Source: Rhizobium sp. Q54
GTDB lineage: Bacteria > Pseudomonadota > Alphaproteobacteria > Micropepsales > Micropepsaceae
Assembly (NCBI GenBank): GCA_945860165.1
Contig: CAMAPL010000002.1
Location: 62,001-126,000 of the forward strand
Direction of reading: 5' to 3'
DNA: 64,000 nt
The notes below the pieces were generated by a model, which was given only the letters and a program-made list of their open reading frames with translations, was not told the DNA's origin and ran no database searches. Of this stretch, positions 1 through 7,987 are shown in pieces (the first letter of the stretch is position 1; each line of letters starts with the position of its first letter). The position numbers were made by a program, and so were the translations under genes.

Positions 1-218
1 TGCTGCTGTCGCAGCAATACAGCTTCGACGATTCCCAGATCGGCAAGGTGTTGCCGGTGCTGTTCGAGAAGACTGCGCGCGAGCCCGGCCAGCTCATGGG
101 CCGCTCGCAATACTTGCAGCCGGTGCATGTGAATACGGATGCAGCGTGGATCGGGGGGGTTGTCGATGTCAGGATCGAGCGGCGCACCGCCAACAGCCTG
201 CACGGGGTTCTGGCTTGA
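1..218 (+). CDS. miaB: tRNA-2-methylthio-N6-dimethylallyladenosine synthase MiaB, C-terminal end (partial)
   Basis: Only the last 71 or so codons are present; the reading frame enters from the left edge and stops with TGA at 216-218. The translated end (LLSQQYSFDDSQIG, then GQLMGRSQYLQPVHV, then VDVRIERRTANSLHGVLA) matches the linker and TRAM RNA-binding domain at the C-terminus of MiaB, the radical-SAM enzyme that methylthiolates i6A37 in tRNAs reading UNN codons. The radical-SAM core lies outside the window. The stop overlaps the TTG start of phoH, the usual miaB-phoH-ybeY order in Alphaproteobacteria. Confidence 0.85.
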   Translation, partial: LLSQQYSFDDSQIGKVLPVLFEKTAREPGQLMGRSQYLQPVHVNTDAAWIGGVVDVRIERRTANSLHGVLA

Positions 219-1156
219 GCGTCAGGAAGACGCCTGTCACGACCCTGGAATTTCCGGACAACAAGCTGCTGCGCGGCCTTTCCGGCCCGCATGCCAAGCA
301 TTTCGCGCTGCTGGAGCAGAAGCTGAATGTCGGCATCGACATGCGCGGCAATCTGGTGGCGGTTGAAGGCAAGGACCGCGAATGCGCCGGCGCCATCCTG
401 CGCGCGCTGTACCAGCGGCTGGTAGCGGGCGAAAGCGTCACCCTGGCGGAAGTTGATGCGGAAATCCGCTTTACCAACGAGGCCCGCCGCCACGCACCGG
501 GCGCGATCAAGACCGCGTCATCGCGCGCGGTGCGGCCGCGCTCTCCGGTGCAGTCGGCCTATCTGGAGATGATGCGCCAGCATCCGCTGGTGTTCGGCAT
601 CGGCCCTGCCGGTACCGGCAAGACCTATCTCGCCGCTGCCTTCGCCGCCCATATGCTGCATGACAAGTGCGTCGAGCGGATCATCCTGTCGCGTCCCGCC
701 CTGGAAGCGGGCGAACGGCTGGGCTTCCTGCCGGGCGACCTGAAAGAAAAGATCGATCCCTATCTGCGACCGCTTTATGACGCGCTGTTCGATGTGTTGG
801 GTGATGCCGCCGGGCGGTTGATCGAGCAGGGCGTGATCGAAGTGGCGCCGCTGGCCTTCATGCGCGGCCGTACCCTCAGCCGCGCTTTTGTCATCCTGGA
901 CGAGGCGCAGAACACCACCCCGGCGCAGATAAAAATGGCGCTGACGCGGCTGGGCGAAGACAGCCACATGGTCGTGACCGGCGATACCTCGCAAAGCGAC
1001 CTGCCGGGCGGCGCGGCTCTGGGCCTGAATGAGGCGCTGGCCTTCCTGGAAGGGGTCGAAGGCGTCGGCGTGACGCGGTTCACCGAAAAAGACGTGGTGC
1101 GCCATCCCCTCGTCGCGCGCATCGTTGCCGCCTATAATCGCGGCGGCAAATCATGA
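215..1156 (+). CDS. phoH: PhoH family protein (PhoH-like ATPase)
   Basis: The protein of 313 residues has an N-terminal KH-like segment and a PhoH ATPase domain. Walker A is GPAGTGKT at about residues 130-137 and Walker B is the FVILDEAQNTTP stretch. PhoH proteins are cytoplasmic ATPases linked to RNA metabolism, and next to ybeY they are thought to act in ribosome or RNA quality control. I place the start at TTG 215, which overlaps the miaB stop as TTGA; an ATG at 146 lies inside miaB and would add 23 residues of shifted miaB sequence. The end overlaps ybeY by ATGA, so miaB-phoH-ybeY-corC-lnt are probably translationally coupled. Confidence 0.92.
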   Translation: MSVRKTPVTTLEFPDNKLLRGLSGPHAKHFALLEQKLNVGIDMRGNLVAVEGKDRECAGAILRALYQRLVAGESVTLAEVDAEIRFTNEARRHAPGAIKTASSRAVRPRSPVQSAYLEMMRQHPLVFGIGPAGTGKTYLAAAFAAHMLHDKCVERIILSRPALEAGERLGFLPGDLKEKIDPYLRPLYDALFDVLGDAAGRLIEQGVIEVAPLAFMRGRTLSRAFVILDEAQNTTPAQIKMALTRLGEDSHMVVTGDTSQSDLPGGAALGLNEALAFLEGVEGVGVTRFTEKDVVRHPLVARIVAAYNRGGKS

Positions 1157-1596
1157 GCGGGATCACGCTGGTGGTCGAAGACCAGAACTGGCGTTCACAT
1201 CGGGGCCTCCAGGTGAAGCTGCTCAGGGCCGCGGACAGTGCGCGCCAGAGCGCCAGGCTCAAAGGCGGCTTTTCCATCCTGCTGGCGGACAACAAGAAGC
1301 TGCGGGCGCTCAATCGTGACTTCCGTGGCAAGGACAAGGCGACCAATGTCCTGTCCTTCCCCAGTCAGGGCGACTATCGCGGCGACATCGCTATCGCCTA
1401 CGGCGTGACCAAAAAAGAAGCCAAGACCACCGGGAAGACGTTTGCCGACCACGCCACCCATCTGGTGGTGCATGGCGTTCTGCATCTGGCGGGTTATGAT
1501 CATGAACGCCCAAAGGACGCAAAGGCGATGGAGCCGCTGGAAGTGAAGATTCTCAAGCGGCTCGGCATTGCCGATCCCTACGTGACGTCGCCATGA
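1153..1596 (+). CDS. ybeY: Endoribonuclease YbeY (rRNA maturation factor)
   Basis: This is a 147-residue UPF0054 protein. The zinc-binding signature HGVLHLAGYDHE is intact near residue 115, with three metal-ligand histidines, and the family motif NVLSFP is present. YbeY is a single-strand endoribonuclease needed for 16S rRNA 3' end maturation and 70S quality control. The start ATG overlaps the phoH stop and the stop overlaps the corC start, both as ATGA. Length and motifs are normal. Confidence 0.95.
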   Translation: MSGITLVVEDQNWRSHRGLQVKLLRAADSARQSARLKGGFSILLADNKKLRALNRDFRGKDKATNVLSFPSQGDYRGDIAIAYGVTKKEAKTTGKTFADHATHLVVHGVLHLAGYDHERPKDAKAMEPLEVKILKRLGIADPYVTSP

Positions 1597-2459
1597 GCGA
1601 ACCCACCCCGCTTCTCAAACGGCTTATCCACGCCCTCACCGGCCAGAATTCCTCGTCGATGGCGATGCGCGAAAGCCTGGAAGAGGTGATCGAGGAGAGT
1701 GACCGCGAATCGGCCGCTTTATCGGCCCAGGAACGGGTGATGCTGGGCAACCTGCTGCGGTTCGGCGAGCTGCGGCTGAGTGACGTGATGGTGCCGCGCG
1801 CTGAAATCATCGCCGTGGATGAAAGCATGAAGCTCGGCGAGTTGGTGCAGCTGTTCCGAGAGGCGCAGCATTCGCGCCTGCCGGTCTATCGCGGCACGCT
1901 GGATGATCCCACCGGCCTTGTGCATGTGAAAGATGTTCTGGCGCATCTTAACGCGCAGGACGATGAGGCCTACCGCCTGTCGCCCACCACCATCGTCAAG
2001 CTGCGGCGGCCCATCCTTTTCACGCCGCCTTCGATGCGCGCGCTCGATCTCCTGCTGAAGATGCAGGCGACCCATACACATCTGGCGCTGGTGATCGATG
2101 AATATGGTGGCACTGACGGGCTGGTTTCGATTGAAGACATCATCGAGGAAATCGTGGGCGATATTGCCGACGAGCATGACGATGCCGACGTCATCCTCAA
2201 GCCCGATGGCGATGGGATCATCGCCGATGCGCGCATGGACTTGGATGATTTCAAGACCCATACCGGCCACGACTTGGAAGTCGCCGACAGCGAGCAGGAC
2301 ATAGACAGTTTGGGCGGGTTGGTGATGTCGCTGCTGGGGCGCGTGCCCCAGCGCGGCGAGATCGTCGCCCATCCCGGCGGGTATGAATTCCAGATCCTCG
2401 AAGCCGATCCGCGCCGCGTGCGCCGGTTGCGCGTCAAGCTGCCCAAAAAACCGGAATGA
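1593..2459 (+). CDS. corC: CorC/HlyC family protein with paired CBS domains
   Basis: The 288-residue protein lacks the N-terminal DUF21 membrane domain of long hemolysin-C relatives. It has two CBS repeats (about residues 65-125 and 130-190, including LPVYRGTLDDPTGLVHVKD and the conserved VIDEYGGTDGLVSIEDI) and a C-terminal CorC/HlyC transporter-associated domain (about 205-285). Proteins of this type are linked to magnesium and cobalt efflux or to envelope function. It overlaps ybeY upstream and lnt downstream by four bases each, the standard alphaproteobacterial order. Its biochemical function is inferred from the family only. Confidence 0.9.
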   Translation: MSEPTPLLKRLIHALTGQNSSSMAMRESLEEVIEESDRESAALSAQERVMLGNLLRFGELRLSDVMVPRAEIIAVDESMKLGELVQLFREAQHSRLPVYRGTLDDPTGLVHVKDVLAHLNAQDDEAYRLSPTTIVKLRRPILFTPPSMRALDLLLKMQATHTHLALVIDEYGGTDGLVSIEDIIEEIVGDIADEHDDADVILKPDGDGIIADARMDLDDFKTHTGHDLEVADSEQDIDSLGGLVMSLLGRVPQRGEIVAHPGGYEFQILEADPRRVRRLRVKLPKKPE

Positions 2460-4009
2460 GTTTTCTGGCGCGCATGGGAGCGGGGGTGCGGGTCCTCACG
2501 GGATGGCGGCGCCTGTTGCTGGCGTTTGCCATGGGCGCCGTTTCGGCCACCGGCTTCGCGCCGCTGAGTTTCTTTCCTGCGCTGCTGATCGGCTATGGCT
2601 GCTTGGTGCTGCTGATCGATGGCGCCGATGCCAGCCCCAGACCGGTGCACCGCGCCATGTCCGCGGGCTGGGCTTTTTTCTTCGGGCAGTTTCTTGTCGG
2701 CCTGCACTGGATCGGCTTTGCCTTCATGATCGATCCGTCCGCGCATCTCTGGCAGATGCCGTTCGCGCTGGTGTCGCTGCCGGCGGGACTGGCGCTGTTC
2801 GGCGCCCTGGCCTGCGGCCTGGCCGCCTATTTCTGGCAGGACGGTCCGGCGCGCGTTTTTGTATTCGCGGTGATACTGGCCGCCGCCGAATGGCTGCGCG
2901 GCCATATCTTCACGGGCTTTCCGTGGAATCTGTCAGCCTATGGCTGGGGCGCATCGCTGGGCGTGCTGCAGGCGGCCAGCCTGATGGGCGCCTATGGCCT
3001 GTCTTTTCTCACCATCCTGCTGGGCGGTTCGCTGGCGGAGTTGACCGAGAAGCGTTGGCACGTGCCGGCTGCCTGCGCGCTGCTGTTCGCCGCGTTATGG
3101 GGCTTTGGCGCGCATCGGGTGGCATCCACAACAATCACTGACATTCCGGGTGTATCGCTGCGGCTGGTACAACCCAACATCCCTCAGCGGGAGAAATATG
3201 CCCGCCAGTTCACGATGCGCAACTGGCAGCGGCTGATGGAGCTGAGCATCCGCCCTGCCAATGCGGTGACGGGAAGGCCCACCCATATCATCTGGCCGGA
3301 AGCCGCCACCGGCTTTCCCGTGGCGCGGGTGCCTAGCGCCCTGGACCAGATTGCGCTGTTCACGGCGCGCGGCCAGACCCTGATGACCGGGTCGGACCGG
3401 ATCGACCGGGCCGGCGATGGCTTGTTCTTCTACAACAGCCTCTACCTGTTCGGTCCTGGCGGCGCGCTGCCTGTTGTGTATGACAAATTTCATCTGGTGC
3501 CGTTCGGCGAATATGTGCCTTTCGCCAAGCTGCTGGGCAGCCTCGGCGTCACCAAGCTGACCACGGGCGGCGGCTTTTCCAGCGGCGATGGCCCCAAGCT
3601 GCTGGCGGCGGCCGGCGCCCCGCCGATATCGGTGCTGATCTGCTTTGAGGTGATTTTTCCGCATGCGGTCACCGACCCCAAGGCACAAAGGCCGGGCTGG
3701 TTCGTCAATATCACCGATGATTCCTGGTTCGGGCCCTGGGCCGGGCCGCGCCAGCATCTGCTGATCGCCCGCACGCGCGCCATCGAAGAGGGCCTTGCCA
3801 TCGCGCGTGCCGCAAACACCGGCATCAGCGTCTTGATCGATCCCCTGGGGCAGCTGCGTGCGCCTCTGCCGCTCAATCAGGCCGGCATCGTAGACACACG
3901 CCTTCCCGCTGCATTGCCGCAAACACTTTATGCGCGGTTTGGCGATCTCATTTTCTTGTTGCTATTGGTTACCGGCGCGTTTGCCGCATTTATGTTGGCA
4001 CGCAAATAA
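2456..4009 (+). CDS. lnt: Apolipoprotein N-acyltransferase
   Basis: The 517-residue inner-membrane enzyme transfers the third acyl chain to lipoproteins. About six hydrophobic segments occupy the first 210 residues and one closes the C-terminus. Between them lies a nitrilase-like domain with the catalytic triad in the expected contexts: Glu in IIWPEAATGFP, Lys in YDKFHLVPFGEYVP, and Cys in VLICFEVIFP. It is the last gene of the overlapping miaB-lnt series. A free-standing XRE regulator follows after 45 bases. Confidence 0.95.
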   Translation: MSFLARMGAGVRVLTGWRRLLLAFAMGAVSATGFAPLSFFPALLIGYGCLVLLIDGADASPRPVHRAMSAGWAFFFGQFLVGLHWIGFAFMIDPSAHLWQMPFALVSLPAGLALFGALACGLAAYFWQDGPARVFVFAVILAAAEWLRGHIFTGFPWNLSAYGWGASLGVLQAASLMGAYGLSFLTILLGGSLAELTEKRWHVPAACALLFAALWGFGAHRVASTTITDIPGVSLRLVQPNIPQREKYARQFTMRNWQRLMELSIRPANAVTGRPTHIIWPEAATGFPVARVPSALDQIALFTARGQTLMTGSDRIDRAGDGLFFYNSLYLFGPGGALPVVYDKFHLVPFGEYVPFAKLLGSLGVTKLTTGGGFSSGDGPKLLAAAGAPPISVLICFEVIFPHAVTDPKAQRPGWFVNITDDSWFGPWAGPRQHLLIARTRAIEEGLAIARAANTGISVLIDPLGQLRAPLPLNQAGIVDTRLPAALPQTLYARFGDLIFLLLLVTGAFAAFMLARK

Positions 4010-4054
4010 CAATCGCGCTGAGAATGAAAATTAGTTGTTTTCGCCGGACGATAG

Positions 4055-4489
4055 ATGAGGCAAGTTCCCGCGCGAATTGATTTGAGTGGCGGCGTGCTCA
4101 AGAAGCAGACCAACCCCATCGATATCCAGGTCGGCAATCGTGTGCGCATCCGGCGCATGCTAATCGGCATGAGTCAGGAACGGCTGGGCGACCTGCTGGG
4201 CCTGACGTTCCAGCAGGTGCAGAAATACGAAAAGGGCGTCAACCGCATCGGCGCGGGCCGCCTGTATGAAGTGTCACGCATCCTCAATGTGCCGGTGGAT
4301 TTCTTCTATGAAGGCGTCGCCGCATCCGGCCAGGAGCCGGAAGGCACGCCGCCGGTGATGGAATTCGTTTCCAGCGGCGAAGGGCTGCAGCTCGCTTTGG
4401 CCTTCATGAAAATCAAGGATGTTCGCGTGCGCAAGCGCATGCTGGATCTGGTCAAGAGTCTCGCCGAAGAAGAATCCCAAAAAGAGTAG
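4055..4489 (+). CDS. XRE family transcriptional regulator (HTH_3)
   Basis: The 144-residue protein has one Cro/C1-type helix-turn-helix (about residues 25-80, GNRVRIRRMLIGMSQERLGD then LTFQQVQKYEKGVNRIG). This small regulator class, with an SinR-like HTH and the VPVDFFYEG extension, is very common in Alphaproteobacteria. The true start may be a few codons downstream, at the GTG near 4094, since homologues often begin just before KKQTNPIDIQVG. Its targets cannot be read from the sequence. It is separated from lnt by 45 bases and converges with hisE. Confidence 0.9.
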   Translation: MRQVPARIDLSGGVLKKQTNPIDIQVGNRVRIRRMLIGMSQERLGDLLGLTFQQVQKYEKGVNRIGAGRLYEVSRILNVPVDFFYEGVAASGQEPEGTPPVMEFVSSGEGLQLALAFMKIKDVRVRKRMLDLVKSLAEEESQKE

Positions 4490-4497
4490 GCGCGGGC

Positions 4498-4815
4498 TTA
4501 ACCCTTGCGGCTGGCTTTCTCGTACAGTCCCGACTGGCCTTCGCGAGCCCTCAGCACCGCATAGACATCGTCCGGGGTGATGCCGCTGGCCGCCCACAGC
4601 ACCAGCAGGTGATAGAGGGCGTCGGCGGATTCCTTGGCCAGCTCGGCCTTGTCCTGCTGGATGGCGGCAATCACCGTTTCGGTGGCTTCCTCGCCGAACT
4701 TGGCGGCGCATTTCTCCACCCCCGCCGCCAGCAGCTTGGCGGTGTAGGACTGGCTGGCGTCCCCGCCCTTGCGGGCGGCGATGGTGGCGAACAGGCGATC
4801 CAGAACATCGGACAT
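4498..4815 (-). CDS. hisE: Phosphoribosyl-ATP diphosphatase
   Basis: The 105-residue protein is an all-alpha NTP pyrophosphatase of the MazG-like fold. It catalyses the second step of histidine synthesis, PR-ATP to PR-AMP. The metal-binding helix motif KFGEEATETVIAA and the ESADALYHLLVLW segment are conserved. In many alphaproteobacteria hisE follows hisF in the his operon; here hisF lies about 15 kb away on the other strand, so the his genes are scattered. Confidence 0.93.
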   Translation of the reverse strand: MSDVLDRLFATIAARKGGDASQSYTAKLLAAGVEKCAAKFGEEATETVIAAIQQDKAELAKESADALYHLLVLWAASGITPDDVYAVLRAREGQSGLYEKASRKG

Positions 4816-4857
4816 GGCTGCGCAAGTAACACGTCAAATCCGGGGAGGAAAATCCTG

Positions 4858-4886
4858 TTGACATAGATAACTCTGCATGACAGAGT
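4858..4886 (+). promoter_or_regulatory. Candidate promoter with overlapping palindromic operator
   Basis: A consensus -35 box TTGACA (4858-4863) is followed by a perfect inverted repeat ACTCTG-CATGA-CAGAGT (4870-4886) placed where the -10 region should be. The start codon of the membrane protein is 26 bases downstream. The arrangement suggests repression by a dimeric regulator, most simply the winged-helix protein encoded at 5442. The sequence features are visible; the function is inferred. Confidence 0.5.
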
Positions 4887-4912
4887 AGTCTGGAACTTAG
4901 GGGGGGCAGACC

Positions 4913-5440
4913 ATGATCAGCGCCGAACAAGCCGCTCAAGCCTTGAAAGAGGCTGATGCCACCGAGCGCCGCAGTTTCGAGGCTTACAGCTACAGCCAGA
5001 GCGCGCCTTACTGCTTTGTCTGGGGCGTGGTGTGGCTACTGGGCTATGGCGCCGAAGGTCTGTTTCCCATCGACCATCCCGCTTGGATGTGGATGGGCTG
5101 GTGGTGGATGGTCATCAGCATGGCCGGTGCGCTGGCCAGCGTGTTGATCGACCGTAGACAGAATGCGCGCCGGCCCGGCAAGTCCTAGCGGATAGGCGCG
5201 CTGTTCGCGATATGGCATCCCACCGATATTCAGATCGGGGACTATTTCCCGCTGCTGTTCGCGGCGATCTACACCGCCATTGGCCTGTGGCTGGGCCTGC
5301 GCTACATTCTGATCGGCGTCTTCATGGGCGCGTCGACGCAGGTCGCCTATTTCTATCTGCGCGAATATTTCTTCCATTGGATGGCGCTGGTGGGCGGCGG
5401 CTCGCTGTTGCTGACGGGCCTGTGGATGCGGAAGGCCTGA
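4913..5440 (+). pseudogene. Small multi-pass membrane protein interrupted by an in-frame TAG
   Basis: One reading frame runs from ATG 4913 to TGA 5438-5440 but contains a TAG at 5186-5188. The first part (91 codons) carries an N-terminal soluble helix and two hydrophobic segments (PYCFVWGVVWLLGYG and WWMVISMAGALASVL). The second part continues in the same frame with LLFAAIYTAIGLWLGL, YILIGVFMGAS and WMALVGGGSLLLTGLW, giving a protein of about 175 residues with five or so membrane segments. The gene behind it is a winged-helix regulator starting one base after the stop, so they form an operon. The stop could be a nonsense mutation or a base-call error. The protein family is unknown to me. Confidence 0.6.
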
Positions 5441-5441
5441 G

Positions 5442-5738
5442 ATGGACCAGCCCGACAATCTCATCCATCAGCCGGTGCGTCTGAAGATCATGGCGGCGCT
5501 CAAGGCCTTGCCGGCCGACGAGCAAATCGAGTTCGTGCGGTTGCGCAAACTTGTCGATGCCACCGAAGGCAACCTCGGCGGCCATATCCAGACCCTGGAG
5601 GGGGCCGGTTATGTCGCGGTGGAAAAGGACTTCTCCGAAAACCGACCGCGCACCCGTGTCCGGCTGAGCAAGCAGGGCCGCCGCGCCTTTGAGGATTACG
5701 TCGCCTATCTGCGCGACCTGATAGAAGGCGGTTCTTAA
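5442..5738 (+). CDS. Winged-helix transcriptional regulator (ArsR/MarR-like)
   Basis: This 98-residue protein has a single winged helix-turn-helix domain: LIHQPVRLKIMAAL, recognition-helix region VDATEGNLGGHIQTLEGAGY, and a basic wing with ENRPRTRVRLSKQGRRAF. It resembles the short PF13601-type regulators found beside small membrane proteins. It starts one base after the stop of the upstream membrane gene, so it is probably co-transcribed and may act on the palindrome at 4870-4886. Its last four bases overlap convergent gluQRS. Confidence 0.85.
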   Translation: MDQPDNLIHQPVRLKIMAALKALPADEQIEFVRLRKLVDATEGNLGGHIQTLEGAGYVAVEKDFSENRPRTRVRLSKQGRRAFEDYVAYLRDLIEGGS

Positions 5739-6580
5739 ATTCCGATTCGGGCGCGGATGTCGGCGGGGGTCAGGCCCGCTTCCCGTAACGACTGAAGCGT
5801 GACCGCGCAATCGCGCTTGGAGAATTTCTTGCCGGTTTCATCCAGCGCCAGCGGGTGATGGGCATAGGATGGTTCGGGCAGGTGGAGCAGGGCCTGTAGC
5901 AATCGTTGGACATGGGTGGCAGGCAGCAGGTCTTCGCCGCGGGTCACCAGCGATATCTGCTGATGCGCATCGTCCACCACGACGGCAAGATGGTACGAGG
6001 TCGGCATGTCCTTGCGCGCGATCACGATGTCACCGAAGCGCATCGGATCGACGGGATGGCGATGGCCGTGCTCGTTGAATGTCAGCGGCCCGGTCAGGAC
6101 GGCCGCCTTGGCCACATCCAGCCGCAGGGCATAGCTTTCGCTACCACCCATCCGGCGCAAGCCTTCTTCCGGCGACAGCGCGCGGCAGGTGCCGGGATAG
6201 AGAGGACCTTCCGGCCCCGGCCCCGTAGGGGCCACTAGAATAAAGTGCGGCGCCTCGTCGGCGCGGGCGATTTCCTGCGCGATTTCGGCGCGGGTGCAGA
6301 AACACGGATAGACTAGGCCGCGCGCCTTCAGATTCACCAGCGCATCGGCATAGGCGCCCATGCGGGTGGACTGGCGCAGGGACGGCTCGTCCCAACTCAG
6401 GCCCAGCCATTTCAGGTCGAAGAAAATCGACTCGATGAACTTGTCGCGGCTGCGGCCCTTGTCGATATCCTCGATGCGCAGCAGGAAATCGTCACCGCTC
6501 TCATGGGCGGTGATGGCGGCCAGGGCATGGCCCAGATGCAAAAGCCCGGTTGGACTGGGTGCGAACCTTGTGACAATCAT
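5735..6580 (-). CDS. gluQ: Glutamyl-Q tRNA(Asp) synthetase
   Basis: The 281-residue protein is a truncated glutamyl-tRNA synthetase catalytic domain without an anticodon-binding domain. It attaches glutamate to queuosine-34 of tRNA-Asp. Visible motifs are RFAPSPTGLLHLGHA (HIGH class), the zinc site CFCTR with YPGTCR, and the KMSKS equivalent GKKFSKRD. The start at 6580 (MIVTRFAPSPTG) fits the family; the open frame extends upstream to 6967 but that extension is antisense to the esterase and has no family similarity. Confidence 0.93.
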   Translation of the reverse strand: MIVTRFAPSPTGLLHLGHALAAITAHESGDDFLLRIEDIDKGRSRDKFIESIFFDLKWLGLSWDEPSLRQSTRMGAYADALVNLKARGLVYPCFCTRAEIAQEIARADEAPHFILVAPTGPGPEGPLYPGTCRALSPEEGLRRMGGSESYALRLDVAKAAVLTGPLTFNEHGHRHPVDPMRFGDIVIARKDMPTSYHLAVVVDDAHQQISLVTRGEDLLPATHVQRLLQALLHLPEPSYAHHPLALDETGKKFSKRDCAVTLQSLREAGLTPADIRARIGI

Positions 6581-6589
6581 GCTTTTCCT

Positions 6590-6643
6590 ATGGTCGCGCC
6601 GCGAGACCCTCGGCTTTGCCTCGGGTTCGCGGTCGCCTTCGAG
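6590..6643. repeat. Hairpin element, possible diverged relative of the AATGGTCGC repeat
   Basis: The intergenic space between gluQ and the esterase begins ATGGTCGCGCC, the same opening as the repeats near 12.0, 22.5 and 36.9 kb. It continues into a stem (CCGCGAGACCC pairing with GGGTTCGCGG, one bulge) and ends GGTCGCC. Beyond the first 11 bases it does not align with the other copies, so membership is uncertain. Confidence 0.35.
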
Positions 6644-6663
6644 TCTAACGCATAGAAACGCAC

Positions 6664-7347
6664 ATGGCACTTTCCGGTCCCAATTTGCCGCCCGCGCGCG
6701 GTCCCGCCACCCATCTGGTGGTGCTGGTGCATGGCTATGGCGCCGATGGCAACGACCTGATCGGCCTGGCGGCGCACTGGCAGGGGCTGCTGCCGACCGT
6801 GGCCTTTGCCGCGCCCAACGCGCCCTCACGTGTCCCCGGCGCGCCCGGTTTTCAATGGTTTCCCATTTCGCGCATCGATCCGCACGAGATGCAGAAAGGT
6901 GTCGAAGTCGCGGGACCGGTGCTGGAAGAGTATCTCGACGCCGAACTGGCGCGGCTGGGAATCCCACCGGAAAATCTGGCGCTGGCGGGATTTTCGCAAG
7001 GCACCATGCTGTCCTTGCATGTGGGCCTGCGCCGCAAGGTGAAGCCGGCCGCGATCGTGGGTTTTTCCGGGATGCTGCCGGCGCCGCCGCCGGAAGCCTC
7101 CGCGCCTTATCCGCCCATTCTCCTGACCCATGGCGACAGCGACCAGGTGATCCCGCCCCAGGCCTTGTTCATGGCCGCCACGCAGCTGGGGCTTTCCGGC
7201 GCGTCGGTGCAGTGGCATCTGGCGCGCCGCACGGGGCATGGCATCGACCCGGGCGGCCTCAGCCTGGCCGGCCAATTCCTCGATCAGGCCTTCCGCGGGC
7301 TGTTGAAAACATCCGGCGAGACACGCTGTGTCTGCAAACCGTCATAG
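6664..7347 (+). CDS. Alpha/beta hydrolase, phospholipase/carboxylesterase family
   Basis: The 227-residue protein shows the fold of the YpfH/carboxylesterase-2 family: oxyanion region VVLVHGYGADGNDL, nucleophile elbow GFSQG at about residue 115, acid in LTHGDSDQVIPP, and catalytic His in GHGID. No signal peptide is seen, so it is probably cytosolic. The substrate is unknown; relatives hydrolyse short-chain esters or lysophospholipids. The start ATG 6664 is 83 bases from gluQ on the opposite strand, so the two genes are divergent. Confidence 0.88.
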   Translation: MALSGPNLPPARGPATHLVVLVHGYGADGNDLIGLAAHWQGLLPTVAFAAPNAPSRVPGAPGFQWFPISRIDPHEMQKGVEVAGPVLEEYLDAELARLGIPPENLALAGFSQGTMLSLHVGLRRKVKPAAIVGFSGMLPAPPPEASAPYPPILLTHGDSDQVIPPQALFMAATQLGLSGASVQWHLARRTGHGIDPGGLSLAGQFLDQAFRGLLKTSGETRCVCKPS

Positions 7348-7430
7348 CGAATCGGCTAGCCTCTTGAGCAATTCAGGCGCTTGGCACTAAAGTCGAGGCA
7401 AAGGAGAATTGCCTTCAGGGAATTTCTTCC

Positions 7431-7985
7431 GTGTTAGCCGTGACCTCCGGCAATTGCCCGGCGCTGGTGCTCAACGCCGACCACCGGCCCCTGAGCTATT
7501 ATCCCCTCTCACTCTGGTCCTGGCAGGACACCATCAAGGCGGTGTTCCTGGAGCGGGTTACCATTCTTGAGGAATATGACCGGGTGGTGCACTCGGCCCG
7601 CTTCGAGATGAAGCTGCCCTCGGTGGTGTCGCTCAAGACCTATATCCGTCCCGCGCGCCGCCCCGCTTTCACCCGGTTCAATGTTTTCCTGCGCGACCAG
7701 TTCGAATGCCAGTATTGCGGCGATCCCAAGGACCTCACCTTCGATCACGTGATCCCGCGCAGCAAAGGCGGCCGCACCACCTGGGTGAATGTCGTCACCG
7801 CCTGTTCGCCCTGCAATCTGTCCAAGGGCGGGCGCATGCCCAACCAGGCCAAGATGCATCCGCGTATCCGCCCGCATCAGCCCACCGTGATCGAGTTGCG
7901 CGAGCATGGGCGCAAGTTTCCGCCCAATTACCTGCACGAAAGCTGGGCGGACTACTTGTATTGGGACAGCGTGCTGGAGGCGTAG
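7431..7985 (+). CDS. HNH endonuclease family protein
   Basis: The 184-residue protein begins at GTG 7431 (LAVTSGNCPALVLNADHRPL) and carries an HNH domain at about residues 95-150, with a zinc pair CQYCG and CSPCN bracketing TFDHVIPRSKGG. This short single-domain form is conserved in Alphaproteobacteria outside mobile elements, and its cellular role is not established. A GGAG-containing site lies about 25 bases upstream of the chosen start, which is far; an alternative start is possible. Confidence 0.88.
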   Translation: MLAVTSGNCPALVLNADHRPLSYYPLSLWSWQDTIKAVFLERVTILEEYDRVVHSARFEMKLPSVVSLKTYIRPARRPAFTRFNVFLRDQFECQYCGDPKDLTFDHVIPRSKGGRTTWVNVVTACSPCNLSKGGRMPNQAKMHPRIRPHQPTVIELREHGRKFPPNYLHESWADYLYWDSVLEA

Positions 7986-7987
7986 GC

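Noticed and set aside
5186-5188. TAG as a recoded (pyrrolysine) codon
   Set aside because: No pyrrolysine genes or context are visible, and alphaproteobacteria are not expected to recode TAG; nonsense mutation or miscall is simpler.
6581-6967. N-terminal extension of gluQ to 6967
   Set aside because: The 129 extra residues are antisense to the esterase, and the family begins at the RFAPSPTG strand right after 6580.
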